Positions 43,201 through 52,810 of a stretch of 64,000 bases of DNA are shown piece by piece (the stretch's first letter is position 1; every line of letters starts with the position of its first letter). Source of the stretch: Lachnospiraceae bacterium. Its GTDB lineage: Bacteria > Bacillota > Clostridia > Lachnospirales > Lachnospiraceae. Under the pieces are notes generated by a model. The model saw nothing but the letters and a program-made list of their open reading frames with translations. It was not told where the DNA came from and did not search any database. The stretch covers positions 1 through 64,000 of the forward strand of contig JAIDHX010000029.1 in NCBI GenBank assembly GCA_029053015.1. The letters run 5' to 3'. A program made the position numbers and the translations under genes.

Positions 43201-44376
43201 CTACTTCTCCAATAACCGCTTATATAAATTATCTACACATACGGCGCCAAACGGAGCTGTAATCAAAATGGATAATACTGCAACTGTTACAACTATATTC
43301 CCACAGTCCAATCCCATTGACAACGGTATTGCACCAATAGCTGCCTGAACGGTTGCTTTTGGGGTGTAAGCTACCATGCAGAAGAGTCTTTCTTTTTTTG
43401 ATAAATCTGTTTTTACTAACGATAACGCCACACCGCTCATTCTAAACAGTAATGCTCCGATAATAAGCAATACGGCAAATATACCTGCTGACTTGACATA
43501 TTTCAGATCAACAGTTGTGCCAACCAACACAAATAGAAATATCTCTGCCCCAATCCACAGTTTATTATATTTTGCCGATAACCGCGAAGCCAGGACATCA
43601 TATTTTTGTTTTAACATAATACCCATACTCATAATAGCAAGCAAACCGGAAAACGGAATAATTCCTTCTAATCTGTTTTGTACTTCCAAAAGCAAGAAAG
43701 AAACACTGATTATTATCAGTATTTTCACCGAATCTCTCATATGATTCTTCTTGAAGAATAAAACCAATAATATTCCTACACCGCTTCCGAAAATAATACC
43801 CATAACAATAGATATTGGAATCTGGATAAAACTTGATATGGACATTTTACCCGTAGATGCTAACGCAGTAAATGCAGTAAACACTACGATAACAAACACA
43901 TCATCTACCGAAGCGCCTGCCAGAATCAGTTGTGGAATGCTTTTGCTCCTTCCATACCCTTCGTCAATCAACCGAATCATTCTTGGCACAATAACAGCAG
44001 GAGACACAGCGGCAATTACACTCCCCATAACAGCCGCTTCCAGCATAGATACTTTAAGCAAAACCGGGGCTAAAACAACTGTCCCTAATATTTCTGCACA
44101 TGCAGGAAGAAAACACATAAAAACTGCCGGTCTGCCAACTTTTTTTAAATCGGAAATATCCAGGGACAGTCCGGCTCTTGTAAGGATGATTACCAAAGCA
44201 ATCTGCCTCAAATCTCCTGAAATCATAAGTATGGATTCATCAATTAGATTCAATGCATAAGGGCTGAGTATAATCCCCACAATAATCATTCCGAGTAAAC
44301 TTGGCAATTTGCATTTTGAAAAAATCCAACCCACTAATAATCCTAATAATAAAATCATTGCAATACTGGTTAACAT
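43201..44376 (-). CDS. Cation:proton antiporter (Na+/H+ exchanger family)
   Basis: The 391-residue membrane protein has about 12 helices and family marks: 'CKLPSLLGMIIVGIILSPYAL', 'LTRAGLSLDISDLKKVGRP', and the paired aspartates in 'AGASVDDVFVIVVFT'. 'YTPKATVQAAIGAIPL' is near the end. It is a membrane-only exchanger for Na+ or K+ against H+. It differs clearly from the CPA2 protein at 11127-12389. It begins six bases after the acetyltransferase stop. Confidence 0.85.
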   Translation of the reverse strand: MLTSIAMILLLGLLVGWIFSKCKLPSLLGMIIVGIILSPYALNLIDESILMISGDLRQIALVIILTRAGLSLDISDLKKVGRPAVFMCFLPACAEILGTVVLAPVLLKVSMLEAAVMGSVIAAVSPAVIVPRMIRLIDEGYGRSKSIPQLILAGASVDDVFVIVVFTAFTALASTGKMSISSFIQIPISIVMGIIFGSGVGILLVLFFKKNHMRDSVKILIIISVSFLLLEVQNRLEGIIPFSGLLAIMSMGIMLKQKYDVLASRLSAKYNKLWIGAEIFLFVLVGTTVDLKYVKSAGIFAVLLIIGALLFRMSGVALSLVKTDLSKKERLFCMVAYTPKATVQAAIGAIPLSMGLDCGNIVVTVAVLSILITAPFGAVCVDNLYKRLLEK

Positions 44377-44382
44377 ATAAAC

Positions 44383-44826
44383 CTACACCAACCTTTGCAT
44401 GTAAATTTTTTCCACCGACCCCCATGGAGCAGTTTTACGGTCTATAATCTCAAACCCATATTTTTCATATAAATTTTCATGGTCGCTTACTATATGTACT
44501 TTGTCAAAACCAATTGACTTTAAATAATCCATTGCATACTGTATTAGCTTTTGGCTCAGCCGATTTCCTCTGTATGCTTCATCAACAAATAAATAACCAA
44601 TGTAAGGGGTATAGGATACCTCCGGAATGCAGTCTGTCTTTGCAGCCGTACAATATCCGCAGATTTTCTGATTATCCAAGGCAATGATAACCCGTTCCCA
44701 CTCCGTAAACAGATTATTTTCCATAGCATTGGCTAATGATTTGCCAGCACCCCATGAACTACTTTCTGCATAAGCTCTTACTTTGTCCCACATCTTATCC
44801 GACGATGTAATCGTTTTGAAATCCAT
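44383..44826 (-). CDS. GNAT-family N-acetyltransferase
   Basis: The 147-residue protein shows the acetyl-CoA loop 'DEAYRGNRLSQKLIQYAMDYL' and 'LYEKYGFEIIDRK' at the end. 'PYIGYLFVDEAYRG' gives the beta-4 strand. GGAGG precedes the ATG. It heads the unit with the antiporter and the hydrolase. The substrate is not known. Confidence 0.82.
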   Translation of the reverse strand: MDFKTITSSDKMWDKVRAYAESSSWGAGKSLANAMENNLFTEWERVIIALDNQKICGYCTAAKTDCIPEVSYTPYIGYLFVDEAYRGNRLSQKLIQYAMDYLKSIGFDKVHIVSDHENLYEKYGFEIIDRKTAPWGSVEKIYMQRLV

Positions 44827-44852
44827 TCTTTACTTCCTCCACAGTTTTAATT

Positions 44853-45350
44853 TCATCCCAATAATATTTTTACTGCTTTCTCTACATCCGCAAGAGTCAA
44901 TCCCGTCGTCTGATCAGGCTTCACTTGATGCTGCTCTATTTGAATATTGTGCAAATCAAGATCATCAAGGACTACCCACTTCGTGACATCATCATGTAAA
45001 CTTAACCATAAAAGAATTTCTTCACCTTTTACCAGACTAAATTTCTTTGTTCTTCTAATTTCTTCTGTGGTTAAGTCGGGGGTTAATCCTTCTATGTGCA
45101 AGCCTTCTTTTTCTAATAGTTCAACCAGTCGCTTTGCTTCTATGCGGAGCGGTTTTAATTCAGAATCAAACCAGGTACGCCATCCGGAATGAAGAATTAT
45201 CTTAGCATTTGTTTTTTTCACTAAGCATGATAATAGTTTGATTTTTTCTTCATCAATCAATGTCCCATCGCTGATTTCTCTTTGATGGCTGTCATTCCAA
45301 AAATTTGAATTGAGTACACCATCTATATCCAAAAATAAAATGTTCGCCAT
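44853..45350 (-). CDS. HAD-like phosphatase domain protein
   Basis: The 165-residue protein starts with 'ILFLDIDGVLN', the HAD motif I with nucleophile Asp. It has 'IILHSGWRTW' as motif II and 'WVVLDDLDLHN' as motif IV. This is the compact HAD group found alone and in some RNA-repair proteins. GAGGG lies seven bases before ATG 45350, so the 13 extra codons of the track are dropped. It follows a GNAT gene in the same direction with 42 bases between. Confidence 0.78.
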   Translation of the reverse strand: MANILFLDIDGVLNSNFWNDSHQREISDGTLIDEEKIKLLSCLVKKTNAKIILHSGWRTWFDSELKPLRIEAKRLVELLEKEGLHIEGLTPDLTTEEIRRTKKFSLVKGEEILLWLSLHDDVTKWVVLDDLDLHNIQIEQHQVKPDQTTGLTLADVEKAVKILLG

Positions 45351-45392
45351 TAGCACTTCCCTCTGAAAATCCCGATTGTGATTTGACACCTT

Positions 45393-45881
45393 TTAAGTTC
45401 TTTCAGGATACCTTAAATAATATATATCATTTTGTTCCATATACTTCGTTTTTTTGAATCCGTGTTTTACGTAGAATTTCGCCGCCATCTCATTCTCTTT
45501 ATGGCAGCCTAAAGCGATAGGTCTAACTCCGAAATCTTTGTACACTTCAGCAATTGCCATTTCCAATGCCTCACCACCGATTCCTTTTCCACGATACTTT
45601 TTATCGATAACAAACCCCATCAGGCGATAAAAAGGCTCACTTTTCATTTCCGGTGGATCAGTTTCCCATTCTATTGCTTCTCCAAGCATAATCAATCCTA
45701 TATATACATCATTTTTCTTGATAACAAAGGTATGGCCGATACAGCCATGTTCAATTCCATAATCCGTATATTCCATTATCGTATTTAGATTATCGACAAA
45801 ATTTTCGCTTATATCGCTTCTGTCAATCCTGCTTGCAAGTGCAATGTCCTCATGTGTAAGCTCTTTAAGTTCGATGTTCAT
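45393..45881 (-). CDS. GNAT-family N-acetyltransferase
   Basis: The 162-residue protein has 'MGFVIDKKYRGKGIGGEALEMAI', the acetyl-CoA binding loop, and 'AAKFYVKHGFKKTKYM' at the C-terminal side. The start at 45881 follows GGGAG seven bases upstream; the track's longer ORF overlaps the divergent region. It could be one of the drug or polyamine acetyltransferases, but the sequence does not say which. Confidence 0.83.
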   Translation of the reverse strand: MNIELKELTHEDIALASRIDRSDISENFVDNLNTIMEYTDYGIEHGCIGHTFVIKKNDVYIGLIMLGEAIEWETDPPEMKSEPFYRLMGFVIDKKYRGKGIGGEALEMAIAEVYKDFGVRPIALGCHKENEMAAKFYVKHGFKKTKYMEQNDIYYLRYPERT

Positions 45882-46058
45882 AATTTTTCTCCCAAAATTC
45901 CTATTTGCCGATTTGATTGTATCACAGCCGATTTTCAGTATCAATCCACAATTAGCAAAATCGTCAATGCGCAGATTCACCAGCCCCGCCACACATTTGG
46001 GTACGTATTTTTCCCCGCTCTCCCGCATACAATAGCAGAAAACACTTCGGATAACCCT

Positions 46059-46712
46059 ATGTCAGAAAACTACTTACAATCCAAAAACAGCGGTACGATT
46101 GCCATTATTGGGCGCGCAAAGGACACCGGAAACTATGAAGCTGCCCTCACCCGTCTGGGGATTCCTTGTCTTACCACTCTTTCCACAAGCCGGATTCCCT
46201 CTTGCAGCGGCATGCTTCTGCCTGGCGGCGGCGACATTACGCCCGCTTTTTTCGGGCAAAAAAATAACGGCTCAAAAAATATAGACACAGAACTGGACAT
46301 CATCCAGCTTGAAGCCATGGAACAGGCTCTGCGCTATCATAAGCCGATACTCGGAATCTGCAAAGGTATGCAGATTATCAATGTTTTTTTTGGCGGCACC
46401 ATCATTCAGCACATGAAAGAAGCTGCTCTTCATCAGTATCAGGACGGGGACCAGTTTCATGATACCGCCATCGTCCATGATACCTTTCTGCATGTGCTCT
46501 ATGGCGGCAGTCTGACTGTCAACAGCGCCCACCATCAGTGCATCGGGCAGCTCGGGCAGGGACTTCTGCTCGCCCAGTATGCTTCGCCCTCCCCCGTACC
46601 GGAAGCCGTTTTTCACAGTCGGCTCCCCATCTACGGCGTGCAGTGGCATCCGGAACGACTCTTTCCTGACGGGGATAAGCTGCTATGTTTCTTTCACTCT
46701 CTTCTGCTTTGA
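46059..46712 (+). CDS. Gamma-glutamyl-GABA hydrolase-like class I glutamine amidotransferase
   Basis: The 217-residue protein has the peptidase C26 pattern. 'MLLPGGGDITPAFFG' is near residue 51, the nucleophile is Cys101 in 'GICKGMQIINVFFGG', and the His-Glu pair lies in 'VQWHPERLF'. This is the PuuD-like branch, which hydrolyses gamma-glutamyl amides in polyamine breakdown. It is short for the family. ATG 46059 is chosen; the ribosome binding site is weak. Its last 30 bases overlap the end of the convergent DUF2974 gene. Confidence 0.83.
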   Translation: MSENYLQSKNSGTIAIIGRAKDTGNYEAALTRLGIPCLTTLSTSRIPSCSGMLLPGGGDITPAFFGQKNNGSKNIDTELDIIQLEAMEQALRYHKPILGICKGMQIINVFFGGTIIQHMKEAALHQYQDGDQFHDTAIVHDTFLHVLYGGSLTVNSAHHQCIGQLGQGLLLAQYASPSPVPEAVFHSRLPIYGVQWHPERLFPDGDKLLCFFHSLLL

Positions 46713-47813
46713 CTTCTGAGGCTTCATGCGCTCCAGCGCAATGTCGAACAGCGCTTTTATAATGGCTCTGAGCGCCTGTTTGGTTTCGTCGTCCACCTCT
46801 TTTAATGCCGATATCATGCCGTTCATGCTCTTCTTCCAATCCGCGGAAAGTTCTATCAGGTTCTCTGCCTTGGATGCAGAGACTACCTGATACAACGTAT
46901 CCACAAAAATGCGCCTCTGCTTTTCGTCCAGCGCTTCCAGCCATTGATTCAGCGTTTCGTTGCTATACTGCCTTGACTTATAGAGCCCTTTTACGCAGAT
47001 AAAGTCATCCTCTTTTATCAGCCATGTATAAGGGTCGTGCTGCAAAAGTCCGAAGGTTTTACTCTCCACCACCTTTACATGAGGAGAAGTTTCAAAAAGC
47101 ATGCCGATCAGAGAAGAATGTGGCAGTATTTTGACAATTTTATCTGCAATCTGCTCATATTGGCAGCCTTCCATCACCTCCCTGCGAAAGCCCGGGCCGT
47201 CCATGCTGTAAATTTTCACAATGCGCTCCCTCACCTGCTCGGAACAGTTCAGCGCAGCATATACCGCCAGATTCCCGCCCTTGGAATGTCCGCCTAAATA
47301 AAACCGATTGTGAAGCTTTCCCGTCACCATGTTCAGATATTTTACCGCATATGCCTGCCCCGGTACAGGGGACTGGAACGCCATGTTAAAATCCTCTTTC
47401 CAGCCCACAATGGTTTCATCGGTTCCACGGTAAGCAATGTACATGGTGCCGCCCTCTAAAAAAAAGGTAATCGCAGAAAACTGGGTTTCCCATTCCGTTT
47501 CCACAATATTGATATAACAATTCATTTTCAAGGTTTTAAACCGTCGGCTGTGTATCATCGCCTCAAACAGCGCTCTGTTGTTTTTTTCAAACCGCTCGTC
47601 AGCGTACAGTTTTTCATAATCCTCATGTGCCATCAGCTCCTGCATGGTAACTGATTTTTTATTTTCCGTCACAAGCGGAACCATACCGTCAAATTTCAAG
47701 TAACAGAACTGGCAGAGTGCCAGACTGTCCACATCATTCATCGGCTTTTCCAAAAAAGTATAATCTCCGTATTCTTTAATGTATTCAATAATCGTACCCG
47801 CCAAGCCTGCCAC
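46683..47813 (-). CDS. DUF2974 (Mbeg1-like) lipase-fold protein
   Basis: The 376-residue protein has the DUF2974 pattern: 'DVDSLALCQFCYLKFDG' near residue 27, 'YIAYRGTDETIVGWKEDFNM', the nucleophile elbow 'GGHSKGGNLAVYAA', and 'IYSMDGPGFRREVM'. These alpha/beta hydrolases are widespread in Firmicutes and of unknown substrate. The start is a GTG (47813) or a nearby TTG (47804); neither site is clearly better. The 3' end overlaps the opposite amidotransferase gene by 30 bases. Confidence 0.83.
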   Translation of the reverse strand: MAGLAGTIIEYIKEYGDYTFLEKPMNDVDSLALCQFCYLKFDGMVPLVTENKKSVTMQELMAHEDYEKLYADERFEKNNRALFEAMIHSRRFKTLKMNCYINIVETEWETQFSAITFFLEGGTMYIAYRGTDETIVGWKEDFNMAFQSPVPGQAYAVKYLNMVTGKLHNRFYLGGHSKGGNLAVYAALNCSEQVRERIVKIYSMDGPGFRREVMEGCQYEQIADKIVKILPHSSLIGMLFETSPHVKVVESKTFGLLQHDPYTWLIKEDDFICVKGLYKSRQYSNETLNQWLEALDEKQRRIFVDTLYQVVSASKAENLIELSADWKKSMNGMISALKEVDDETKQALRAIIKALFDIALERMKPQKSKQKRVKET

Positions 47814-47886
47814 CAGCCTTTCTTTTTATGTATACTATTACATGCCTCACTGCCAAAAGCAAGCCGCTGCCGGAATGTTTCACCAA

Positions 47887-48150
47887 TTACCAGAAACGAT
47901 ATGGGCAGCGGTTCTTTTTCACCGCTGCCCGCAGTTCTACATAACAGCCGCAGGCAAGACAGGTTCCGGACGTCGCGTCCTCGCCGGAGAGTTTTTCACA
48001 GCCCCTGCAAATAGAAAGCCTTTCCTCATACAGCGCCTCTTCCGCCTTTATCTCCTTATCCATCAGCACCAGCAGCTTTTCAATCCTCTCCTCATACACC
48101 TGCCCTCCCATATCAGAAAGCAGGCACCTCTTACATGGCTTTTTCTCCAT
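47887..48150 (-). CDS. Small cysteine-rich (zinc-binding) protein
   Basis: The 87-residue protein has 'CKRCLLSDM' at the N-terminus, a charged helix, then 'CRGCEKLSGEDATSGTCLACGCYVELR' and a final Cys. Eight or nine cysteines in CxxC pairs suggest two zinc sites. I recognise it as a small Lachnospiraceae family with no known role. GGGAG lies six bases before ATG 48150. The araD gene is upstream, but a terminator and a hairpin lie between. Confidence 0.75.
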   Translation of the reverse strand: MEKKPCKRCLLSDMGGQVYEERIEKLLVLMDKEIKAEEALYEERLSICRGCEKLSGEDATSGTCLACGCYVELRAAVKKNRCPYRFW

Positions 48151-48196
48151 TCTTGTCTCCCTGTCAGTTCCTCGAGCGCATCGCATCCTTCCAACG

Positions 48197-48257
48197 GAGA
48201 ATGACCTCCGGTCATTCTCTTAGGAGAAAAAACTCTGTTTCACAGAGTTTTTTCTCC
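48197..48257 (-). terminator. Terminator of the arabinose operon and a second hairpin
   Basis: GGAGAAAAAACTCTGT and its exact complement form a 16-bp stem (48223-48257) that includes the araD stop codon and ends in a T-run. Just beyond it GAGAATGACC/GGTCATTCTC forms a 10-bp hairpin (48197-48219). The first is a rho-independent terminator on the minus strand. Confidence 0.8.
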
Positions 48258-48947
48258 TTGGCCATAATAAGCATTTTCCCCATGTTTTCTAAAATAATGC
48301 CTGTCCTGCAGTTCCTGCGGTGCAGGCTCCACATCGGCGCGCAGCCATTCCGTTCTTGCCGCCATCTTCGCCACTTCCTCTAAAATAACCGCAAGTTCAA
48401 CCGCTTCCGCCGCGTCTTTTCCCCATACAAAGGGACCGTGATTTTTACACAGAACAGCGGGAACCGCCTTCACATCCAAACTGCCCTTGTTAAATTCCTC
48501 CGCAATCAGAAGTCCCGTGTTGGTTTCATAAGCTTCCTCAATCTCCGCCTGTGTCAAAGTTCTCAGGCAGGGAATCTCCCCGTAAAAATAATCGGCATGG
48601 GTGGTTCCGTAACAGGGAATGGAACGTCCCGCCTGCGCCCAGCTAGTCGCCCACGGGGAATGGGTGTGCACAATACCGCCAATTTCCGGAAACGCCTTAT
48701 ACAGCTCCAGATGTGTCGGCGTGTCCGAAGACGGTTTATAACGTCCCTCCACCTTTTCTCCCGCAAGGTTCATCACCACCATGTCCTCTGCACGGAGCGC
48801 ATCGTAGGGAATCCCGCTGGGCTTAATCACAAACAGCCCGCTCTCCCTGTCAATGGCGCTCACATTGCCCCATGTAAAGGTAACCAGCCCATATCGGGGC
48901 AGATCCATATTCGCTTCATATACCTTCTGTTTTAATTCTTCTAACAT
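48240..48947 (-). CDS. araD: L-ribulose-5-phosphate 4-epimerase
   Basis: The 235-residue class II aldolase-fold protein matches AraD: '[16 protein letters not shown]', 'IKPSGIPYD', the zinc ligands in '[14 protein letters not shown]', and '[14 protein letters not shown]'. It turns L-ribulose-5-phosphate into D-xylulose-5-phosphate, the last step before the pentose phosphate pathway. AGAGGT lies before the start. It is the third gene of the arabinose operon, after the FGGY kinase, with 94 bases between. araA (arabinose isomerase) is not in the window. Confidence 0.95.
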   Translation of the reverse strand: MLEELKQKVYEANMDLPRYGLVTFTWGNVSAIDRESGLFVIKPSGIPYDALRAEDMVVMNLAGEKVEGRYKPSSDTPTHLELYKAFPEIGGIVHTHSPWATSWAQAGRSIPCYGTTHADYFYGEIPCLRTLTQAEIEEAYETNTGLLIAEEFNKGSLDVKAVPAVLCKNHGPFVWGKDAAEAVELAVILEEVAKMAARTEWLRADVEPAPQELQDRHYFRKHGENAYYGQGEKTL

Positions 48948-49041
48948 ATGACCTCTTTTCCGGACTGTTCTCGACTGTCATGGTCTGTTCTTGACATTCC
49001 ATGGCTCCGGCACAAAAACAGCCCCATGATATTTGCGCTTT

Positions 49042-50628
49042 TCACAGACCTTCTACTGCTGCCCTTTCCACAACCAGTCCTTTTGTATAATGCTCCATAA
49101 ACGCTTCAAAGCCCGCAACATCAGAAGGATCCGGCTCTACGGTAACACTCTCCGCCTCTGCGAACACATGTCGGGCAAGATAATCGGCAAGGGTTTCCCC
49201 TTCTTCCTTCTGCAGCATGTAGGCAGCCAGCAGCGCAATACCCCACGCGCCGCCCTCACCCGCCGTCTCCATCACGGACACCGGCGCGTTCATGGCCGCA
49301 GCCGTCACACGCTGCCCGACAACGGGCGTCTTGTAAAGCCCTCCATGCCCAAGCAGCCTGTCAATGCGGACATTCTCTTTTTTTAACAGAATATCCATAC
49401 CCGCCTTCAGTGCGCCCAAAGAGGTAAAGAGATGCACACGCATAAAATTGGCAAGCGTAAACCTTGCATCCGGCGTTCTGACAAAGAGCGGTCTCCCTTC
49501 GTCAAAGCCTGTAACCGGCTCGCCCGATACATAGTTGTAAGCCAGCAGACCGCCGCAATCCGCATCGCCCTCCAGTGCTTTTCTGTAAAGCGTGCCGTAC
49601 AATTCGTCTTTACCGGTCTTGCATCCAAAGCTGTCTAAACATTCTTCAAACAAATTTACCCAGGCATTCAAATCGGAAGTACAGTTGTTACAATGTACCA
49701 TCGCCACCAGTTCGCCGGACGGCGTCGTCACCAAATCGATTTCCTCATACGCTTTCGTCAGTTCTTTTTCAAGCACCACCATGGCAAATACGGAAGTACC
49801 CGCCGAAATATTGCCGGTCCGCTTTGCAACACTGTTGGTCGCTGCCATACCGGTTCCGGCATCCCCTTCCGGCGGACAGAGCGGAATTCCTGCCTCCAGA
49901 TTGCCTTCCTCATCCAAAAGCCTTGCGCCTTCTTCTGTCAGCACGCCTGCCGCTTCCCCTGCGGTAAGCACTGCGGGAAGAATATCCCGAAGCTGCCACG
50001 GCGCACCTGCCAGATCATCAAACTGCTCGAGCATACGCTCATGGTAATTGCCCGTCGCCGTATCGATGGGAAACATGCCTGACGCCTCGCCGACGCCCAC
50101 TACCTTTTTGCCCGTCAACTTCCAGTGCACATAACCGGCAAGCGTGGTCAGAAAAGCAATCTCGGGCACATGCGGCTCCTTATTTAATATCGCCTGATAG
50201 AGATGGGCAATGCTCCATCTCTGGGGAATCGGATAGTCAAAAAGCGTTGTCAGCCGTCCCGCCGCCTCCGCCGTCATGGTATTTCGCCATGTCCTGAACG
50301 GAACAAGCAGTTCTCCGTCTTTGTCAAACGCCATATACCCGTGCATCATGGCGGAAAATCCCATGGCACCCATTTTCCGCAAGGTAACGCCGTATCTGGT
50401 CTGTACGTCCTGCGTCAGCTTTTTATAACAGTCCCGAAGTCCCGTCCAGACATCGTCCAGCGTATAAGTCCAGATATCGTTTTCCAGCCTGTTCTCCCAT
50501 TCATGGCTGCCTGCGGCAAGCGGCACATTATCCTCGCCGGTCAGCACCGCCTTAATGCGGGTAGATCCAAGCTCAATGCCAAGAATCGTCTTTCCCTCTT
50601 CAATTTGTCTTTTTCTCAATTCGTCCAT
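49042..50628 (-). CDS. araB: FGGY-family carbohydrate kinase, probable L-ribulokinase
   Basis: The 528-residue protein has both FGGY halves: '[15 protein letters not shown]' with the phosphate-1 loop and '[27 protein letters not shown]' in the second. '[11 protein letters not shown]'-like '[16 protein letters not shown]' is the hinge. FGGY kinases act on xylulose, ribulose, glycerol and others; its place between GH51 and araD argues for L-ribulose. GGAG overlaps the GH51 stop, 11 bases before the ATG, so the two genes are coupled. Confidence 0.87.
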   Translation of the reverse strand: MDELRKRQIEEGKTILGIELGSTRIKAVLTGEDNVPLAAGSHEWENRLENDIWTYTLDDVWTGLRDCYKKLTQDVQTRYGVTLRKMGAMGFSAMMHGYMAFDKDGELLVPFRTWRNTMTAEAAGRLTTLFDYPIPQRWSIAHLYQAILNKEPHVPEIAFLTTLAGYVHWKLTGKKVVGVGEASGMFPIDTATGNYHERMLEQFDDLAGAPWQLRDILPAVLTAGEAAGVLTEEGARLLDEEGNLEAGIPLCPPEGDAGTGMAATNSVAKRTGNISAGTSVFAMVVLEKELTKAYEEIDLVTTPSGELVAMVHCNNCTSDLNAWVNLFEECLDSFGCKTGKDELYGTLYRKALEGDADCGGLLAYNYVSGEPVTGFDEGRPLFVRTPDARFTLANFMRVHLFTSLGALKAGMDILLKKENVRIDRLLGHGGLYKTPVVGQRVTAAAMNAPVSVMETAGEGGAWGIALLAAYMLQKEEGETLADYLARHVFAEAESVTVEPDPSDVAGFEAFMEHYTKGLVVERAAVEGL

Positions 50629-50634
50629 ACGCTT

Positions 50635-52113
50635 TTATACTCCAATCTCCAAATGCAGCACGCTGCATGCAGGAAGTTTAAAAGTCAGTCTGCCGTCCTT
50701 CAGGCTGTAATCCGTAAATTCCTTCGACTGCACCCTTTCCGGCTCGTCAAAGGTATTATGATCCCGCATGCTGCCCGTCAGTATCGTTCCCTTTACCTCT
50801 TTTACAACTGCCTGCGCCAGCACCGGCTCCACCTCATAAGCCTCGGAGGCAGATAGGTTGTTGATGGTGATATGGATATGGCCGTCCTTATCCATGGAAA
50901 CAGATTCCTGCAGATTCGGCACCTTGTCCTCCTCCACGCCTGTTTCTTCCGTCTCCACATAACTGTCAAGAAGCTCGCCTTCCTGATGGTGCTTGTACAT
51001 GTTGAATACATGGTAAGTGGGCGTTAAGAGCATCCTGTCCCCCTCTGTCAGAATCACCGCCTGCAGCACATTTACAAGCTGCGCAATATTTGCCATCTTT
51101 ACCCTGTCACAGTGCTTGTTGAAAATATTGAGGTTTATGCCCGCCACCAGTGCATCCCGCATCGAATTCTGCTGGTAGAGGAATCCCGGGTTGGTGCCGG
51201 GCTCGCAGTCATACCAGGTTCCCCATTCGTCCACAATCAGACCGACCCTTTTTTCCTTATCGTATTTATCCATGATGGCAGAGTGGCGGCTTATCAGCTC
51301 GTCCATATACAGCGTCTTTCTCAGCGTCTTGTACCATTCCGCCTCGTCAAATTCCGTTGCGCTTCCCTTTTTCTCCCAGTTTCCCGGCACGGTATAGTAG
51401 TGCAGGGACAAGCCGTCCATATAACCGCCCGCCATACGCATCAGGGTTTCCGTCCACCCGTAGTCGCCCTCACTCGGTCCGCAGGCTATTTTATAGATCG
51501 GTCTTTCCGCGCTGTAAACGCGCACATAAGTCTGATAACGCCGGTATTCATTGGCATAATACTCCGGCAGCATGTTGCCTCCGCATCCCCAGCTCTCATT
51601 GCCAACGCCGAAATAGTCCACCGTATAAGGCTCTTTCCTGCCATTCGCTTTCCTTAAATCCGCCATGGGGGATACGCCGTCAAAGGTCATATACTCCACC
51701 CACTCACTCATTTCACGGACCGTGCCGCTTCCCACGTTGCCGTTCACATACGCCTTACAGCCAAGCTGCCTGCACAGCTCCATAAACTCATGCGTGCCGA
51801 AACTGTTGTCCTCCAATACGCCGCCCCAGTGGGTATTTATCATTCTTTTTCGGCTCTCCTTCGGACCAATTCCGTCCATCCAGTGGTACTCATCAGCAAA
51901 ACAGCCACCGGGCCATCTGAGCACCGGAATCTGCATTTCCCTCAGTGCCTCTACCACATCGTTTCGCATACCGTTCGTGTTGGGAACAGGGGAATTTTCT
52001 CCCACATAAATTCCCTCATAGATACATCTTCCCAAATGTTCGGAAAAATGACCTTGCAATTCCTTGTTAATATGCCCTTTTTTGTGCTGTGGATTAATAT
52101 AAAGTCGAAACAT
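50635..52113 (-). CDS. Alpha-L-arabinofuranosidase, glycoside hydrolase family 51
   Basis: The 492-residue protein matches GH51. '[15 protein letters not shown]' is at the start, followed by '[21 protein letters not shown]'. The acid/base Glu is in '[12 protein letters not shown]', and the nucleophile Glu is in 'LIVDEWGTW'. A C-terminal beta-sandwich follows the barrel. It releases terminal arabinofuranose from arabinan or arabinoxylan oligosaccharides inside the cell, as no signal peptide is seen. AAGGAGAGGG precedes ATG 52113, so the track's longer ORF is trimmed. It heads the arabinose operon with a consensus promoter upstream. Confidence 0.95.
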   Translation of the reverse strand: MFRLYINPQHKKGHINKELQGHFSEHLGRCIYEGIYVGENSPVPNTNGMRNDVVEALREMQIPVLRWPGGCFADEYHWMDGIGPKESRKRMINTHWGGVLEDNSFGTHEFMELCRQLGCKAYVNGNVGSGTVREMSEWVEYMTFDGVSPMADLRKANGRKEPYTVDYFGVGNESWGCGGNMLPEYYANEYRRYQTYVRVYSAERPIYKIACGPSEGDYGWTETLMRMAGGYMDGLSLHYYTVPGNWEKKGSATEFDEAEWYKTLRKTLYMDELISRHSAIMDKYDKEKRVGLIVDEWGTWYDCEPGTNPGFLYQQNSMRDALVAGINLNIFNKHCDRVKMANIAQLVNVLQAVILTEGDRMLLTPTYHVFNMYKHHQEGELLDSYVETEETGVEEDKVPNLQESVSMDKDGHIHITINNLSASEAYEVEPVLAQAVVKEVKGTILTGSMRDHNTFDEPERVQSKEFTDYSLKDGRLTFKLPACSVLHLEIGV

Positions 52114-52154
52114 AAGCCCTCTCCTTTCGCAAACCATAAAATACCTTTACTATT

Positions 52155-52183
52155 ATTATATTTTCTGATGTTCATTCTTTCAA
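52155..52183 (-). promoter_or_regulatory. Promoter of the arabinose operon
   Basis: TTGAAA and TATAAT are separated by 17 bases on the minus strand, 42 bases before the GH51 start. No clear operator palindrome overlaps it. Confidence 0.75.
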
Positions 52184-52219
52184 CTGTATTTTTCATATGC
52201 TTCTGGCAATACTAAGCGC

Positions 52220-52810
52220 ATGAAAAATAACGCTTATTCATACAAAATCAATACCATACTGTTTCTGTTTTTTGCCGCGTCTTTTGCCGGTTTTTTGTGG
52301 GAAGTACTGTTGTTTCTGATAAAAGATGGGGAATTCTGCAACCGCGGTTTTTTCTACGGTCCATGGCTTCCTGTCTATGGGGCAGGCGCCGTCCTGATTT
52401 TCATCTTACTCTACCCCAAAAGAAAACGCCCTCTGCTCTGCTTCTTCTATTCCGCCTGCATCGGCGCCGTTGTGGAATTGTTTACAGGCTGGCTGCTTGA
52501 CACGCTCTTTGGCAAACGCTACTGGGACTACACAGGGCAGTTTCTCAGCATCCGCGGCTACATCTGCCTGTATTCCGTCTTAGGATTTGCGCTGTCCGGC
52601 GCTTTTTTCACCTGCCTTGCCGCTCCGTTTTTGCTGAAATACTGGGAACGTCTGTCTCTGCGCACACGCCACCGGATACTTGCCGTGCTGGTGATGCTGT
52701 TTGCCGTGGACGCCGCGGCTGCACTCATTTTTCCAAATAGCGGCAGCGGTATCACCTGTTTCCATCACGTTTTCTCTAAATCACTTTTATCCAGAAACTC
52801 CCCGAGATAA
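52220..52810 (+). CDS. CmpB-family membrane protein ('putative ABC transporter permease')
   Basis: The 196-residue protein has about five helices and the conserved 'FAGFLWEVLLF' and 'NRGFFYGPWLPVYGAGAVL' that define the ABC_trans_CmpB family. 'FTGWLLDTLFGKRYWDY' is also typical. The family name is historical, and no transporter role is shown. The last 46 bases overlap the end of the convergent GTPase/NYN gene. It diverges from the arabinose operon. No strong ribosome binding site is visible before the ATG. Confidence 0.78.
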   Translation: MKNNAYSYKINTILFLFFAASFAGFLWEVLLFLIKDGEFCNRGFFYGPWLPVYGAGAVLIFILLYPKRKRPLLCFFYSACIGAVVELFTGWLLDTLFGKRYWDYTGQFLSIRGYICLYSVLGFALSGAFFTCLAAPFLLKYWERLSLRTRHRILAVLVMLFAVDAAAALIFPNSGSGITCFHHVFSKSLLSRNSPR

